The notes under the pieces are model-generated. The model was not told the origin of the DNA. It saw nothing but the letters and a program-made list of their open reading frames with translations, and did no database searches. Shown here piece by piece: positions 38,777-47,329 of a stretch of 48,466 nt of DNA (its first letter is position 1; every line of letters begins with the position of its first letter). The DNA comes from Caviibacterium pharyngocola (GTDB lineage: Bacteria; Pseudomonadota; Gammaproteobacteria; Enterobacterales; Pasteurellaceae): assembly GCF_002795405.1 (NCBI RefSeq), contig NZ_PHGZ01000019.1, positions 1-48,466 of the forward strand. The letters run 5' to 3'. The position numbers and the translations under genes are program-made.

Positions 38777-40033
38777 TTATCGGGAAACATAGTCGCCGCT
38801 ACACACCCATTTATAAGAGGTTAAGGCTTCTAATCCCATTGGGCCGCGCGCGTGTAATTTTTGCGTGCTGACCGCCACTTCCGCGCCTAAACCGAATTGT
38901 CCGCCGTCGGTAAAACGCGTGCTGGCGTTGACATACACTGCCGCGGCATCCGTTTGATTGATAAATTGTTGTGCCAAACGCGGCGATTCGGTCAAAATCG
39001 CTTCCGAATGTTGAGTGCCGTATTCGGCGATATGTGCAATGGCTTGTTCGATATTTTCTACGATGACTACGTTTAAATCCGGCGAACCCCATTCTTGGCG
39101 CAGTTCCTCTTCGCGAACGGGAGACGCATCGGCGCCGGCGGATTGAAGAATGGAAAGTGCGGTGGAATCTGCGTGATATTTTACGTTTTTCGGTTTTAAA
39201 TAATCGACCAATTTCGGTAAAAAGGTTGGTGCGATAGAGGCTTGCACCAATAACGTTTCCAACGTGTTGCAAGTGCTCGGGCGTTGGGTTTTTGCATTGG
39301 CGATCACCGACAAGGCACGCTCTTGATCGGCGGATTGTTCGACAAACGTATGACAAACACCCACGCCGCCGATAATAATCGGAATGGTGGAATGTTGTTT
39401 GCAAAGCTCGTGCAATTTGGCGCCGCCGCGCGGAATAATCATATCCACATAACGATCTAATTTTAGCAGCTGCATTACCAACTCGCGATCCGGATCGGTA
39501 ATGGCTTGTACGGCGAATTTCGGCAAGCCGGATCGTTCCAACGCTTGTTGTACCACTTCGACCAAAATTCGGTTCGAATGACAGGTTTCTTTTCCGCCGC
39601 GTAAAATTACTGCGTTGCCGGTTTTTAAGCAAAGTGCGGCGACGTCGATCGTAACATTTGGACGCGCTTCGTAAATGGTGCCGATCACGCCGAGCGGCAC
39701 GCGCACGCGTTCGACTTTCAAACCACTGTCTAACGTGCCGCCGTCGATAATTTTTCCCACCGGATCTGCCAAGGAAACAATGTGACGAACATCATCGGCA
39801 ATGGCTTGTAGGCGCTCTTGGGTGAGCAATAAACGGTCGATTAACGCGGCGGAAAGCCCTTGCTGTTCGGCAGCTTGAATATCTTTCGCGTTTGCCGCTA
39901 AAATCGCCGGCGCGTGAGTTTCCAACTGTTCGGCGATGATCATTAATGCGTTATTTTTCTGCTTTTCTGATAATTGCGCTAAGGCAAAAGCGGCTTGTTT
40001 AGCCTGTTTGCCAAGAGTGATTAATGCTGTCAT
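38777..40033 (-). CDS. proA: Gamma-glutamyl phosphate reductase ProA
   Basis: NADPH-dependent reductase giving glutamate-5-semialdehyde in proline synthesis. The 418-residue aldehyde-dehydrogenase-like protein has the catalytic Cys in [51 protein letters not shown] and [35 protein letters not shown] are diagnostic. proB is not adjacent. The upstream gene ends eight bases before, so the two are probably one operon. Confidence 0.97.
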   Translation of the reverse strand: MTALITLGKQAKQAAFALAQLSEKQKNNALMIIAEQLETHAPAILAANAKDIQAAEQQGLSAALIDRLLLTQERLQAIADDVRHIVSLADPVGKIIDGGTLDSGLKVERVRVPLGVIGTIYEARPNVTIDVAALCLKTGNAVILRGGKETCHSNRILVEVVQQALERSGLPKFAVQAITDPDRELVMQLLKLDRYVDMIIPRGGAKLHELCKQHSTIPIIIGGVGVCHTFVEQSADQERALSVIANAKTQRPSTCNTLETLLVQASIAPTFLPKLVDYLKPKNVKYHADSTALSILQSAGADASPVREEELRQEWGSPDLNVVIVENIEQAIAHIAEYGTQHSEAILTESPRLAQQFINQTDAAAVYVNASTRFTDGGQFGLGAEVAVSTQKLHARGPMGLEALTSYKWVCSGDYVSR

Positions 40034-40041
40034 TCGTTATC

Positions 40042-40713
40042 CTATTTTATTTTTTTCGGTAGTTTATCATCATTCTTTTTGTCGGCGATTTCCTGTTCTT
40101 GATAGTCGAAAACAGGCAAGCCCCATTCGAAATAAATCGCCGCCAATCGAATGATAAATCCGCTGATTAAGGTGATAATCACCACGAGATTTTGATTGAG
40201 TTGAAGTTGTTGTAAGCCAATATAAATGCTTGTCGCCAGTAATGCAACACTGGCATAGAGTTCTTTTTGAAACACGAGCGGAATACGGTTGCACAGTAAA
40301 TCGCGCAAAACGCCGCCGAATGCGCCGGTGATGATTGCGGCGATTATCGCGACGGTGAATCCGTGTCCCATATCCAAGGCGATTTGTGCGCCGATAATGG
40401 AAAAAACGATCAATCCGACGGCATCCAATACTAAGAAGATCGTTCGAAAATAACGCATAAAATGCCGGATAAAAGGCGCAACGACTACGGTTAATACCGC
40501 CGCACCGGCTACGATTAAAAAATAATGCGGATTTTTCACCCAGCCTAGCGGATAATGTCCGAGCAATACATCGCGCACCGAACCGCCGCCGATCGCCGTC
40601 ATCGAGGCGATGATGATTACGCCGAAAATATCCATTTTTTCCCGACCGGCGGCCAGTGCGCCGGTAATGGCTTCGGCGGTAATTCCGATGATATATAACA
40701 CGCTTAACAGCAT
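40042..40713 (-). CDS. yadS: TRIC/UPF0126-family membrane protein (YadS-like)
   Basis: Polytopic inner-membrane protein of 223 residues with about seven hydrophobic segments. It contains the two internal repeats of the family: [24 protein letters not shown] (about 36-59) and [23 protein letters not shown] (about 126-148). Prokaryotic relatives are trimeric intracellular cation-like channels; in some species they are tied to glycine. No riboswitch is seen in the short upstream region. It starts the unit with proA. Confidence 0.9.
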   Translation of the reverse strand: MLLSVLYIIGITAEAITGALAAGREKMDIFGVIIIASMTAIGGGSVRDVLLGHYPLGWVKNPHYFLIVAGAAVLTVVVAPFIRHFMRYFRTIFLVLDAVGLIVFSIIGAQIALDMGHGFTVAIIAAIITGAFGGVLRDLLCNRIPLVFQKELYASVALLATSIYIGLQQLQLNQNLVVIITLISGFIIRLAAIYFEWGLPVFDYQEQEIADKKNDDKLPKKIK

Positions 40714-40890
40714 AAATTTCCTTATAAAAGTGCGGTGATTTTCGGCAATATTTTAGAGGCGAACGCGAAAAAATGCCAGCGACAAAACGGCGCTTTCATA
40801 TCGATCATAAAGGAAAATTTTGCTTATTTTTGACCGCACTTTTAATTTTTTGCATAATAGCGCTTTTATTTCATTCGATTAGGATTCGTT

Positions 40891-41691
40891 ATGTCAGAAC
40901 AGCCGAAATACGGTTTATTGCTTTCCTTGTTGCCGATAATGTTGTTGGCTGCGGTGGATATTTTCGCATTGTATTTACAACCTTACGCCAAAGCCTTGCC
41001 GCATTTAAGCGTTGCAGTGCTTATCGCACAATTATTGTGCATTGTGGTGTTTGTTAAAGGCGAAATTTGTAACGGGCAGCGCGCGAGATTAATTAAAGCG
41101 AATTTATATTGTCTGGCGTATTGGATTGTTTGGCTGATTCTCAGCTTATTTTCGACGTACCATTATATTTTGACGGATATTGTGTGTTTGTGCGGCATAA
41201 TGTTGACGATCGCAATTTGGCAACAGCCGCAAGACGAACTAATGCGTCGCTCGATATTAATCTTGGGCGCTTTATTGGGCGGATTAGGCATTGTGACTTA
41301 TTTCTTCTTATTTATGGATATACCGCCGTTAAACTTTTTACAATATAACTTCTTTGCTCAACTTATTAGCGGAATTTTGCTTGCGCATTTATTATTGCTT
41401 ATCGCGCGCAATCGCCTGCAAGGATTTATCGCTTTGTTACCTTTGGCGGCAGCGGCGACCTTGTTTATTAATGCCTTAGTCGTGTTAGGATTATTAGTTT
41501 ATGCGCAGTCAAGTGCGGTGATTTTTAGTAATGAATTGGCAGTAAGTTTATATTTTCTTTTGCATTTAGTTTGCGCGGCGATTCTTGCTATATTTATTTT
41601 CCGAAAATGGACATTCGATTATTATTCTTTGTTCCTTCTATTATTTATTAGCGCAAGTTTTCCCCTTTGGATGACATTCGCTTATTTATAA
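40891..41691 (+). CDS. Unknown polytopic membrane protein
   Basis: A 266-residue protein I do not recognise. About eight hydrophobic segments cover nearly the whole length (for example LLLSLLPIMLLAAVDIFALYL, FIALLPLAAAATLFINALVVLGLLVYA), with short polar loops and no clear catalytic or binding motif. It stands alone between the divergent yadS and the convergent lipoprotein gene. An uptake sequence lies inside it (near 41513) and others in the upstream gap, so it is probably a resident gene. No function proposed. Confidence 0.8.
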   Translation: MSEQPKYGLLLSLLPIMLLAAVDIFALYLQPYAKALPHLSVAVLIAQLLCIVVFVKGEICNGQRARLIKANLYCLAYWIVWLILSLFSTYHYILTDIVCLCGIMLTIAIWQQPQDELMRRSILILGALLGGLGIVTYFFLFMDIPPLNFLQYNFFAQLISGILLAHLLLLIARNRLQGFIALLPLAAAATLFINALVVLGLLVYAQSSAVIFSNELAVSLYFLLHLVCAAILAIFIFRKWTFDYYSLFLLLFISASFPLWMTFAYL

Positions 41692-41697
41692 CGAAAG

Positions 41698-41732
41698 AAA
41701 AAGCGCGGAAATCGATTTACCGCGCTTTTAGT
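41698..41732. terminator. Bidirectional terminator after the membrane-protein gene
   Basis: AAAAGCGCGG / CCGCGCTTTT stem around an 11-base loop, between convergent genes. Confidence 0.87.
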
Positions 41733-41744
41733 TTTTACATCAAA

Positions 41745-42308
41745 TTATTTTGCGATTTTTTTCAAATATTCGACTAAATCTTCTTGTGATGTTACGAGAA
41801 TTTCGCTACCGTCGGCAAACACTAATTTACCGGCAAGGGTTTTCATTTCAATATTGCTTTTCGGATCTAAAAAGATCGGGCGGCTGGTTTCTGACACCAT
41901 ATCGATATTTTTAGTTAAAAAGACGTTTTCGGTTTTTTTCGGCTCTAAAGGTTTTTCAAAAATGACCGGAATATTGGAAATATCGATAATCGCCATATCC
42001 ACACCGGCAAGACTGAACCATTGGATTTCTTTGATCGGTTTGTCACCTAAGTTTTCTACGCGATAAGTGAAAGAAACGACGTCTTTACCGTCTTTATCTT
42101 TGCCGATATTTCTTTCCGTCGGCACGATACGGACAGCGCTGTTAAAGCGGTTTAAGCTTTCTTGTTGCGCTTTATCGGTCGGTGCGTTTTGTTGCTGCTG
42201 TTGTGCCGCCGGTGCTTGTGGTTTGCTTTGTTTATCGTTACAAGCAGTTAAAAACAACGCGGAGCTGACGGCAACAGTGGTAAGAATGAGAGATTTTTTG
42301 AATTTCAT
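41745..42308 (-). CDS. Unknown lipoprotein
   Basis: A 187-residue lipoprotein. The lipobox is LFLTAC (Cys about residue 23), followed by a Gln/Ala/Pro-rich linker and then a beta-rich domain (VRIVPTERNIGKDKDGKDVVSFTYRVENLGDKPIKEIQW). The residue after Cys is Asn, which does not give a standard inner-membrane signal, so outer-membrane sorting is likely. I start at 42308 (MKFKKSL); an ATG 12 bases upstream is also in frame. The domain resembles transport- or stress-type immunoglobulin-like folds, but I cannot name the family. Confidence 0.8.
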   Translation of the reverse strand: MKFKKSLILTTVAVSSALFLTACNDKQSKPQAPAAQQQQQNAPTDKAQQESLNRFNSAVRIVPTERNIGKDKDGKDVVSFTYRVENLGDKPIKEIQWFSLAGVDMAIIDISNIPVIFEKPLEPKKTENVFLTKNIDMVSETSRPIFLDPKSNIEMKTLAGKLVFADGSEILVTSQEDLVEYLKKIAK

Positions 42309-42347
42309 TTTGATTTCCATTGGTTAATTTAAAAACATATTGATTTA

Positions 42348-42372
42348 AAAAACGTGATTTTATCACGTTTTT
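42348..42372 (-). terminator. Hairpin upstream of the lipoprotein gene
   Basis: AAAAACGTGAT / ATCACGTTTTT, an 11-bp perfect stem with a TTT loop. It could act as a second terminator for the tRNA-Leu transcript on the minus strand. Confidence 0.55.
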
Positions 42373-42545
42373 GTTAAATAAGACTGATTCGGCAAGATTG
42401 TTTTGCCGCAAATCTTCTTAATAAGTGCGAGCTTAGACAGACAAAAAGACAATTAGTGCGATTTTTTTGTTTTTTAATGCAAAAAAGAAAGAAGAAATAG
42501 GGAAGCGGATAAGGTTGAGTTAAAAGCGCGGTGAATTTCAGGCAT

Positions 42546-42568
42546 AAAAAAAGCCGCATTTAGCGACT
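42546..42568 (-). terminator. Terminator of the tRNA-Leu gene
   Basis: On the minus strand AGTCGC pairs with GCGGCT (one G-U) around a five-base loop and is followed by seven T, just after the tRNA 3' end. The stretch 42373-42545 has no gene that I can see. Confidence 0.7.
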
Positions 42569-42595
42569 GTCTTTCAAAATTTCTTACTGTTTTAA

Positions 42596-42656
42596 TGGTG
42601 CCCGAGGCCAGACTTGAACTGGCACGACTCGAAAGTCGAGGGATTTTAAATCCCTT
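42596..42656 (-). pseudogene. 3' part of tRNA-Leu(UAA) forming an att site
   Basis: On the minus strand the sequence from AAGGGATTTAAAATCCC through the variable arm, T arm (GGTTCAAGTC-like, here AGTTCAAGTC) and CTCGGGCACCA matches the 3' two-thirds of tRNA-Leu with anticodon UAA. The matching 5' acceptor strand and D arm are missing; the bases to the right (ACCACAAACCC) are unrelated. This is the pattern left when an element integrates into a tRNA gene. The intact tRNA would be at the far end of the element. Confidence 0.85.
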
Positions 42657-43051
42657 GGGTTTGTGGTCTAAGTAAGAAAAATCATCGAAACAACACTCTA
42701 TTTATGTACCTAGCCAATACATTCCAAGATTTGTCTCAAATTCTTGACGGATCCTATACTACGCTATTTTAAAAGTTTGTAAAGCCTGAAAGATCCAAAA
42801 TCTGTTATTTTTTTGCTTATTTTGTGATCGTTATAGCAAGATTAATGGGGCAAAGTCATCACTTGCAAGTCAAAATATGATGGGCAGGGTTAAAATGAGC
42901 ATAACAGAAAGAAATTGAAAAATGTTCTTACGCCCCATATAATTGAATTACCTATCAAAGATAGGGCGTAAAATGGGTGTCTCGCTACCTTAAAGGTAAA
43001 TAATAAAATGGGAGTCCGAACATAACATTATTTCAAAAAGGTTTTTGCATA
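42657..43051. other. Noncoding left end of the integrated element
   Basis: No convincing gene. It holds inverted repeats: TTCTTACT (42581-42588) outside the att core and AGTAAGAA (42671-42678) inside. There is also TTACGCCC (42928-42935) with GGGCGTAA (42964-42971), and between them the hairpin CCTATC-AAA-GATAGG (42951-42965). On the minus strand TTTACA and AGTATA hexamers 17 bases apart could promote transcription toward the att site. Confidence 0.5.
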
Positions 43052-43537
43052 ATGATATATGCTCATTATAGAACAAATGGCAGTTTGCTAGATCTTCCTA
43101 TTGAAGAATACTTAAAGCGAGTAACGAACCCTAAAACACCTATTTATATAGTGGGGAAATTTCCACCGACCAATGAAACATTGGTTGCCGGTGATATTTG
43201 GCTCTACAGAGGTAAGCATACTTGGAAATTTGGTTTAGATCATATTTGGGAGGGGCGAAAATTAGAACTCAAGAAAAGAGGGGTCTATACTGTTAAAGAA
43301 TTAGTTAATTTTTTAATTCTGCTCATTAATAAGCGTACTCCAATTTATCCAGAGCCAAAACATACGAAAGCTGCAATCATCAAAAGTTCGAAAGGTGCGG
43401 TTATCGTTGAAAACATAGCTGATGATTATAGTGCTGTAACGCTCTTACTTGCGACACCAGCAAGCCCACTGCCTGTACAAAGACGATGGGGTAATAAACC
43501 ACTTAACACGATTAAAACTGATTGCAAAATTATTTAG
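43052..43537 (+). CDS. Unknown element protein, possibly BECR-fold nuclease-like
   Basis: A 161-residue protein I cannot assign. It has no signal peptide or membrane segment. Its middle has the pattern HTWKFGLDHIWEGRKLE followed by an amphipathic helix (YTVKELVNFLILLI), then KAAIIKSSKGAVIVENI and YSAVTLLLAT. A basic, His-containing helix followed by such strands loosely recalls BECR-fold RNase toxins found in phages, but this is only a pattern impression. It lies between the element's end and the integrase, on the opposite strand, and is directly followed by a candidate small RNA gene whose promoter overlaps its last codons. Confidence 0.6.
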   Translation: MIYAHYRTNGSLLDLPIEEYLKRVTNPKTPIYIVGKFPPTNETLVAGDIWLYRGKHTWKFGLDHIWEGRKLELKKRGVYTVKELVNFLILLINKRTPIYPEPKHTKAAIIKSSKGAVIVENIADDYSAVTLLLATPASPLPVQRRWGNKPLNTIKTDCKII

Positions 43538-43550
43538 ATAGGTATATGAT
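43522..43550 (+). promoter_or_regulatory. Candidate promoter of small RNA
   Basis: TTGCAA, a 17-base spacer and TATGAT. It overlaps the 3' end of the 161-residue gene and would start transcription near 43557. Confidence 0.45.
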
Positions 43551-43556
43551 AAAGTT

Positions 43557-43778
43557 ACTGTAAGAGATAGGAGTTCTTGCAAGCGACTTGAAAGGCAATG
43601 AGCTCTTTACTAAGCAGGGCGTTCTCGCTTAACGCTGGAGCCAGTGTTCGAATGAACCAACATAAGGCAACATATCTGCGGTTTCTGCGGATCTTATGGA
43701 AAACTGTCTCGGCTGGTAATTATTTTAATTTGTGTAATAGCAGAGTAAAAACCCGGATATTTTCGGGTTTTTTGTTAT
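43557..43778 (+). ncRNA. Candidate structured small RNA of the mobile element
   Basis: A region without a credible gene but with a candidate promoter, several stems and a terminator. Stems: GAGTTC (43571-43576) with GAGCTC (43600-43605), enclosing CAAG-CGA-CTTG (43580-43590); GCGTT-loop-AACGC (43619-43635); GTTC-GAAT-GAAC (43646-43657); and CATAAG (43661-43666) with CTTATG (43693-43698). The segment is richer in GC than its surroundings. I do not recognise a known RNA family. Confidence 0.4.
43747..43778. terminator. Terminator between small RNA region and int
   Basis: AAAAACCCG / CGGGTTTTT stem with an eight-base loop and T-run, four bases before the int stop; usable in both directions. Confidence 0.88.
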
Positions 43779-43781
43779 CAA

Positions 43782-44697
43782 TTATAGCATATCTACATAT
43801 TCTCTAATCATATCAACATTATGTTCAATATAACCTAAAGTTGTTTTTATATCCTTATGTCCCAATAATTTCTGAGCAACATAAACATTATTTGGATCTT
43901 TCATCAGCAGAGTTGCTGCAGTATGCCGAAAACGATGTGGAGATACTGTAAACCCAACGCATTTAGAAAGAACTTTGAATATATGAGTAAGCTGTTCTTG
44001 ATTCATCTCGAAACCTCGTCTTTTAATTGCGTGAGAAAATAAATTAAAATTAAATAATTGTTCTTTATCTGATTGTTTATGCTTTTTTAATTCAAAAATT
44101 AATCGTTCAAGATGTGGATATAGTTTTTCTGATATAGGGATTATATGAAAATCGTGGTTTTTATTAATTGATGGCTCAATAAAAATTGTTCTATTATCTA
44201 AATTTACATTATAAATCCTTAATTTCAATAATTGACTTCTTCGCATTGCTGTATATCTCAGAGTCATTATTAACGCTATTATAAACCAACGAGGTTCTAG
44301 AATCTCGGGCAAAATACTATTTTTATCTAAGATATAAGATATTTTATTTAATTGATTTTTAGTCAATGTTTTCTTTTTATTTTTTCCTTGTTTAATAAAA
44401 AGTCCATCAAATGGATTTTGTTCGATACTAATTAAATTATGCTTAATAGCAAAAGAAAATATAGCTTTTAAGTGCCGATTATAACTATTCCAAGTTATTG
44501 GTTTTATTGTGGTATCAACAATTTTCTTTCTCCAATTTAAAATCATTATTTGAGTGATATCGTTAGGGGTAACCTCTGGATATTCGGCAGTTAAAAGTCG
44601 AATAACTTTTTCATAAGTTTGTATAGTGGTTGGTCTTAAATGGCGATAGAAAAAAAAATGTATCCAACATTTTTTCAAATGAAATTGTATTTTTCAT
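43782..44697 (-). CDS. int: Tyrosine recombinase (integrase) of the element, with a probable frameshift
   Basis: Site-specific integrase expected to recombine the tRNA-Leu att sites. Catalytic residues are visible in the main frame (298 residues from a TTG at 44678): Arg146 in TAMRRSQLLKL, His248/Arg251 in SPHRFRHTAATLLM, His274 in LLGHKD and Tyr283 in TLGYIEH. The natural start is the ATG at 44697, placed five bases after the relaxase stop behind AAGGA; its frame (MKNTISFEKMLDTFFF) is shifted by one base at nine T (44650-44658). Removing one T joins it to YRHLRPTTIQ. So N-terminal integrity is uncertain. Confidence 0.87.
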
Positions 44698-44701
44698 AGA
44701 G

Positions 44702-46630
44702 TTATCCTTCAATTAAAGTCAGACGTTGATTAGGTAACAACACCTTGCTACCCAAAAATAGTTCTGTGTTCGGTATCAAGTAACCGGTTAAGCGTGAGCT
44801 TTTTCTCGGTCCAATAACTGAACAACACCAGAAGTTTACGCTATCTTGCTTATTCTTGTCAGATATAATGCGCTTTTTATGTAAGCCTAGTGCTTGAAAA
44901 GCATACTGTAAGGCAATGACATCTTTCTGTTCATAGACTTCACCTGATTGCTGGAAATATAGTTCAAATATAGACGGGCTAACCAAAAACAAATTAATAT
45001 GCCCAACTTCATCTTTAACGAGATGAATTTTGGCAGTAGTTTTATTGATAGGGAACCTATCTTCAAATATTCCTTTTTTAAGCCAATTTATAAACCTATC
45101 TCCTGTGCTTTCGTGAATCTCAGCTGAAATTTTACAACTTTTATCTGAATCAGTCTTTTTAATTATTGGCTGAGGCTGTTTTTCTAGAATAGTTGTTTCC
45201 ATCACAATCGCATCATCAACAGTATTAATTAATTCTTGGGGACTTTTTTCAAATAAATTCAATAAGTATTTAGTAGAGTCTTCTTCAATATTATTTGTTG
45301 AATCTGTACTATTATTGGTAATAGGTATACTAATATTTTCTTGAGAGTTATTTTCTATGTTTTCCTGTGATTGGATTTGAATTTTTTCTTCACCAGAAAA
45401 ATTTATTGACGTTTTTTTAACTGGCTTCTCATTTGAAATTTCCTTATCGTCATTGTTTACAATGATAATATTGCCGGCAAAATATTTTGGATGATCATCT
45501 ATATTATCCCACGCTATTTCAGGTTTAATTCTAAGCAGACTGAATGTATTTGGTGGGGACCAACCTGAATCTGCTTTTATTCGACAATGCCAAATTGCAG
45601 TATTTTCCATAGTACTTTCAACAATACCGTAAGACTGCATTTCATCAAATAATTTTCTATTATCGTGTGGTACGGAAATGCCTTGCTCCATTAAATAAGC
45701 TCGAATTTGATCGGCAGTAGTTTTACTCATTAACCATAAGCCATCTTGTGTAAACCAACCATCTGCCGGGCCTTGGGGGGTATTGATTTTCAATTTTTGT
45801 TGCAGTAAATGGCGTAACGCTAAAAGTAATTGTTTTGATAATGACTGTATAGGTCGCTGAACCACTTTATTAATATCGCCACCGAGAGCTAATGTAGTGC
45901 TGTATTGATCCGCTTTTTGTACAATTTCAGACAACAAACCACCTTTATCATAATGCCCGGACATCACATACATTAAGGTTGAAAACACAGCTGGATATTG
46001 AGCTAACCAATCAAATGCTTCTTTAGGTATTAAATAATTACCTAAAAAACTACCTAAAACAGGGTGTAACTCGTAGTCTCTACCTTTGATGTACTTGAAC
46101 TTATAAGGTTGAGAGGGAAGACCATTCCAAGCAAACCACTGTTGTCCGTTTTGTAACTGTATTTCAATATCGACAACAATTTTTCCTATATCGTGAACCA
46201 GAGCTGCATAAATAGCAGCTGCAGTCCACGCATCTCGTTGCTTTGATTGTTCTTCTGGAGCAGCATTTTGAGGTAAGACGTAATTCTGCCGTAATTTGGC
46301 TGCAAATGTGATAACTTCCAAGCCGTGATCTAACATTCCACCTAAGTGAGCGTGATGATGATTTTCTGAGGCTGGTAATAATTGCACCATTTCGGCATAA
46401 CGTTCAATAGGTTGTTGATATATTGAATTGAACATTTCTTTAGTCATTGAAACTTGCTGCCAAATTAAGCCTAAATATTTTTGTCTCAGTTCGGTATTCA
46501 ATAAAGTTGTCGCAGGATAAGGATAAATCCAGCCATCTGCATTTTGATGTGGGAAAAGTGCGGCGGAATTCTTGGGAATTTCCACATTAGATTTAGTAGT
46601 ATGAAACAGATTTTTGAGTAATTTTAGCAT
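44702..46630 (-). CDS. traI: MobH-type relaxase (TraI_2 family)
   Basis: Conjugative relaxase of the MobH/TraI_2 class that would nick the transfer origin and pilot DNA into the recipient. 642 residues. The N-terminal HD-like relaxase domain has LLPASENHHHAHLGGMLDHGLEV (His 91-93 and His102) and the HD pair in ALVHDIGKIVVD (146-147). The middle (about 385-500) is Ser/Asn/Glu-rich and low in complexity. The C-terminal part resembles the TraI_2 C-terminal domain (FINWLKKGIFEDRFPINKTTAKIHLV). Directly upstream of int in one operon. TraI_2 relaxases occur in ICEHin1056-like elements. Confidence 0.9.
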   Translation of the reverse strand: MLKLLKNLFHTTKSNVEIPKNSAALFPHQNADGWIYPYPATTLLNTELRQKYLGLIWQQVSMTKEMFNSIYQQPIERYAEMVQLLPASENHHHAHLGGMLDHGLEVITFAAKLRQNYVLPQNAAPEEQSKQRDAWTAAAIYAALVHDIGKIVVDIEIQLQNGQQWFAWNGLPSQPYKFKYIKGRDYELHPVLGSFLGNYLIPKEAFDWLAQYPAVFSTLMYVMSGHYDKGGLLSEIVQKADQYSTTLALGGDINKVVQRPIQSLSKQLLLALRHLLQQKLKINTPQGPADGWFTQDGLWLMSKTTADQIRAYLMEQGISVPHDNRKLFDEMQSYGIVESTMENTAIWHCRIKADSGWSPPNTFSLLRIKPEIAWDNIDDHPKYFAGNIIIVNNDDKEISNEKPVKKTSINFSGEEKIQIQSQENIENNSQENISIPITNNSTDSTNNIEEDSTKYLLNLFEKSPQELINTVDDAIVMETTILEKQPQPIIKKTDSDKSCKISAEIHESTGDRFINWLKKGIFEDRFPINKTTAKIHLVKDEVGHINLFLVSPSIFELYFQQSGEVYEQKDVIALQYAFQALGLHKKRIISDKNKQDSVNFWCCSVIGPRKSSRLTGYLIPNTELFLGSKVLLPNQRLTLIEG

Positions 46631-46639
46631 AGTAAAACC

Positions 46640-46726
46640 TATATGAATGTGTACGCCATAAAGCTCTTTGGCCTTTTGGCCCTTTCGAGTAAGACCTTTC
46701 CCCTTGGAAAGGTTTACCCTTAGCCG
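46640..46726 (-). other. Hairpin-rich leader before the relaxase gene
   Basis: On the minus strand, ACCTTTCC and GGAAAGGT form an 8-bp stem, and GGCC-AAAA-GGCC a second one. Both lie between the resolvase stop and the relaxase start. The stretch is unusually rich in short inverted repeats and could be a terminator, a regulatory leader or part of a transfer origin. Confidence 0.4.
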
Positions 46727-47329
46727 TCAGGCTCCCTTACCTTTTGCCATTTCTGTTTTTAACCGACGTTTCACATTGGTTACTGTTGCTTCAGAAATTT
46801 GATATTTTTTTGCTGCTTCAGCTAAAGATATACCGTTTTGAAAATCCAACATCATTTTCTGCTTTATTTCCGGGGTTATTTTTGATGGGCGACCACCTTT
46901 GGCTTTTATATTACCAGCTGCAATTTTAGCTCGTTTCCCCTCTTGAGTACGTTCAACAATAAAGCTACGTTCTAATTCGGCAAGTAAACCTAACAGATGG
47001 ATGAGAGCCATTGATACTGGGTCAGATTTTTGGTTAGTATCAATACTCTTATCTAAAGCAATAAAACCGATATTATTTCGTTTAAAATATTCGAGAGCAT
47101 TTAAACATTGGGATAAGCTACGTCCTAGTCGGTCAAATTTTGTAACGACTACGGTATCCCCCTCTCGGATATAATTAAATAACTCATCCAGTTGTTTCTG
47201 ATTATTTAGAGCTTTACCAGAGTGCTTTCCAGTAAATATTTTTTTGCAACCAAACGCCTTTAATGCGTCCAGTTGTTCATTTAAATCTTGTCTTTGTGTG
47301 CTTACTCTTGCGTAACCGATTAAAGACAT
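46727..47329 (-). CDS. Serine recombinase (resolvase/invertase family)
   Basis: A 200-residue small serine recombinase. The catalytic Ser10 lies in MSLIGYARVSTQRQDLNEQ, with VVTKFDRLGRSLSQCLNAL and the LLAELERSFIVERTQEGKRAK helix that lead into a C-terminal helix-turn-helix (GRPSKITPEIKQKM...GISLAEAAKKYQISEATVTNVKRR). Length and layout fit Tn3-type resolvases and DNA invertases. It could resolve element multimers, invert a segment, or belong to a transposon remnant. It overlaps the next upstream gene by one codon's bases (TAATG). Confidence 0.95.
   Translation of the reverse strand: MSLIGYARVSTQRQDLNEQLDALKAFGCKKIFTGKHSGKALNNQKQLDELFNYIREGDTVVVTKFDRLGRSLSQCLNALEYFKRNNIGFIALDKSIDTNQKSDPVSMALIHLLGLLAELERSFIVERTQEGKRAKIAAGNIKAKGGRPSKITPEIKQKMMLDFQNGISLAEAAKKYQISEATVTNVKRRLKTEMAKGKGA

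Noticed and set aside
40714-40890. Glycine riboswitch before yadS
   Set aside because: Only AT-rich spacer and uptake sequences; no riboswitch-like conserved core seen.
43619-43680. Integron attC-like motif (GCTTAAC)
   Set aside because: No matching GTTRRRY core at the right distance; no integron integrase. Chance match.
43598-43807. Open frame of 69 codons over the structured region
   Set aside because: It runs through the hairpins and terminator and into int; the RNA reading fits better.
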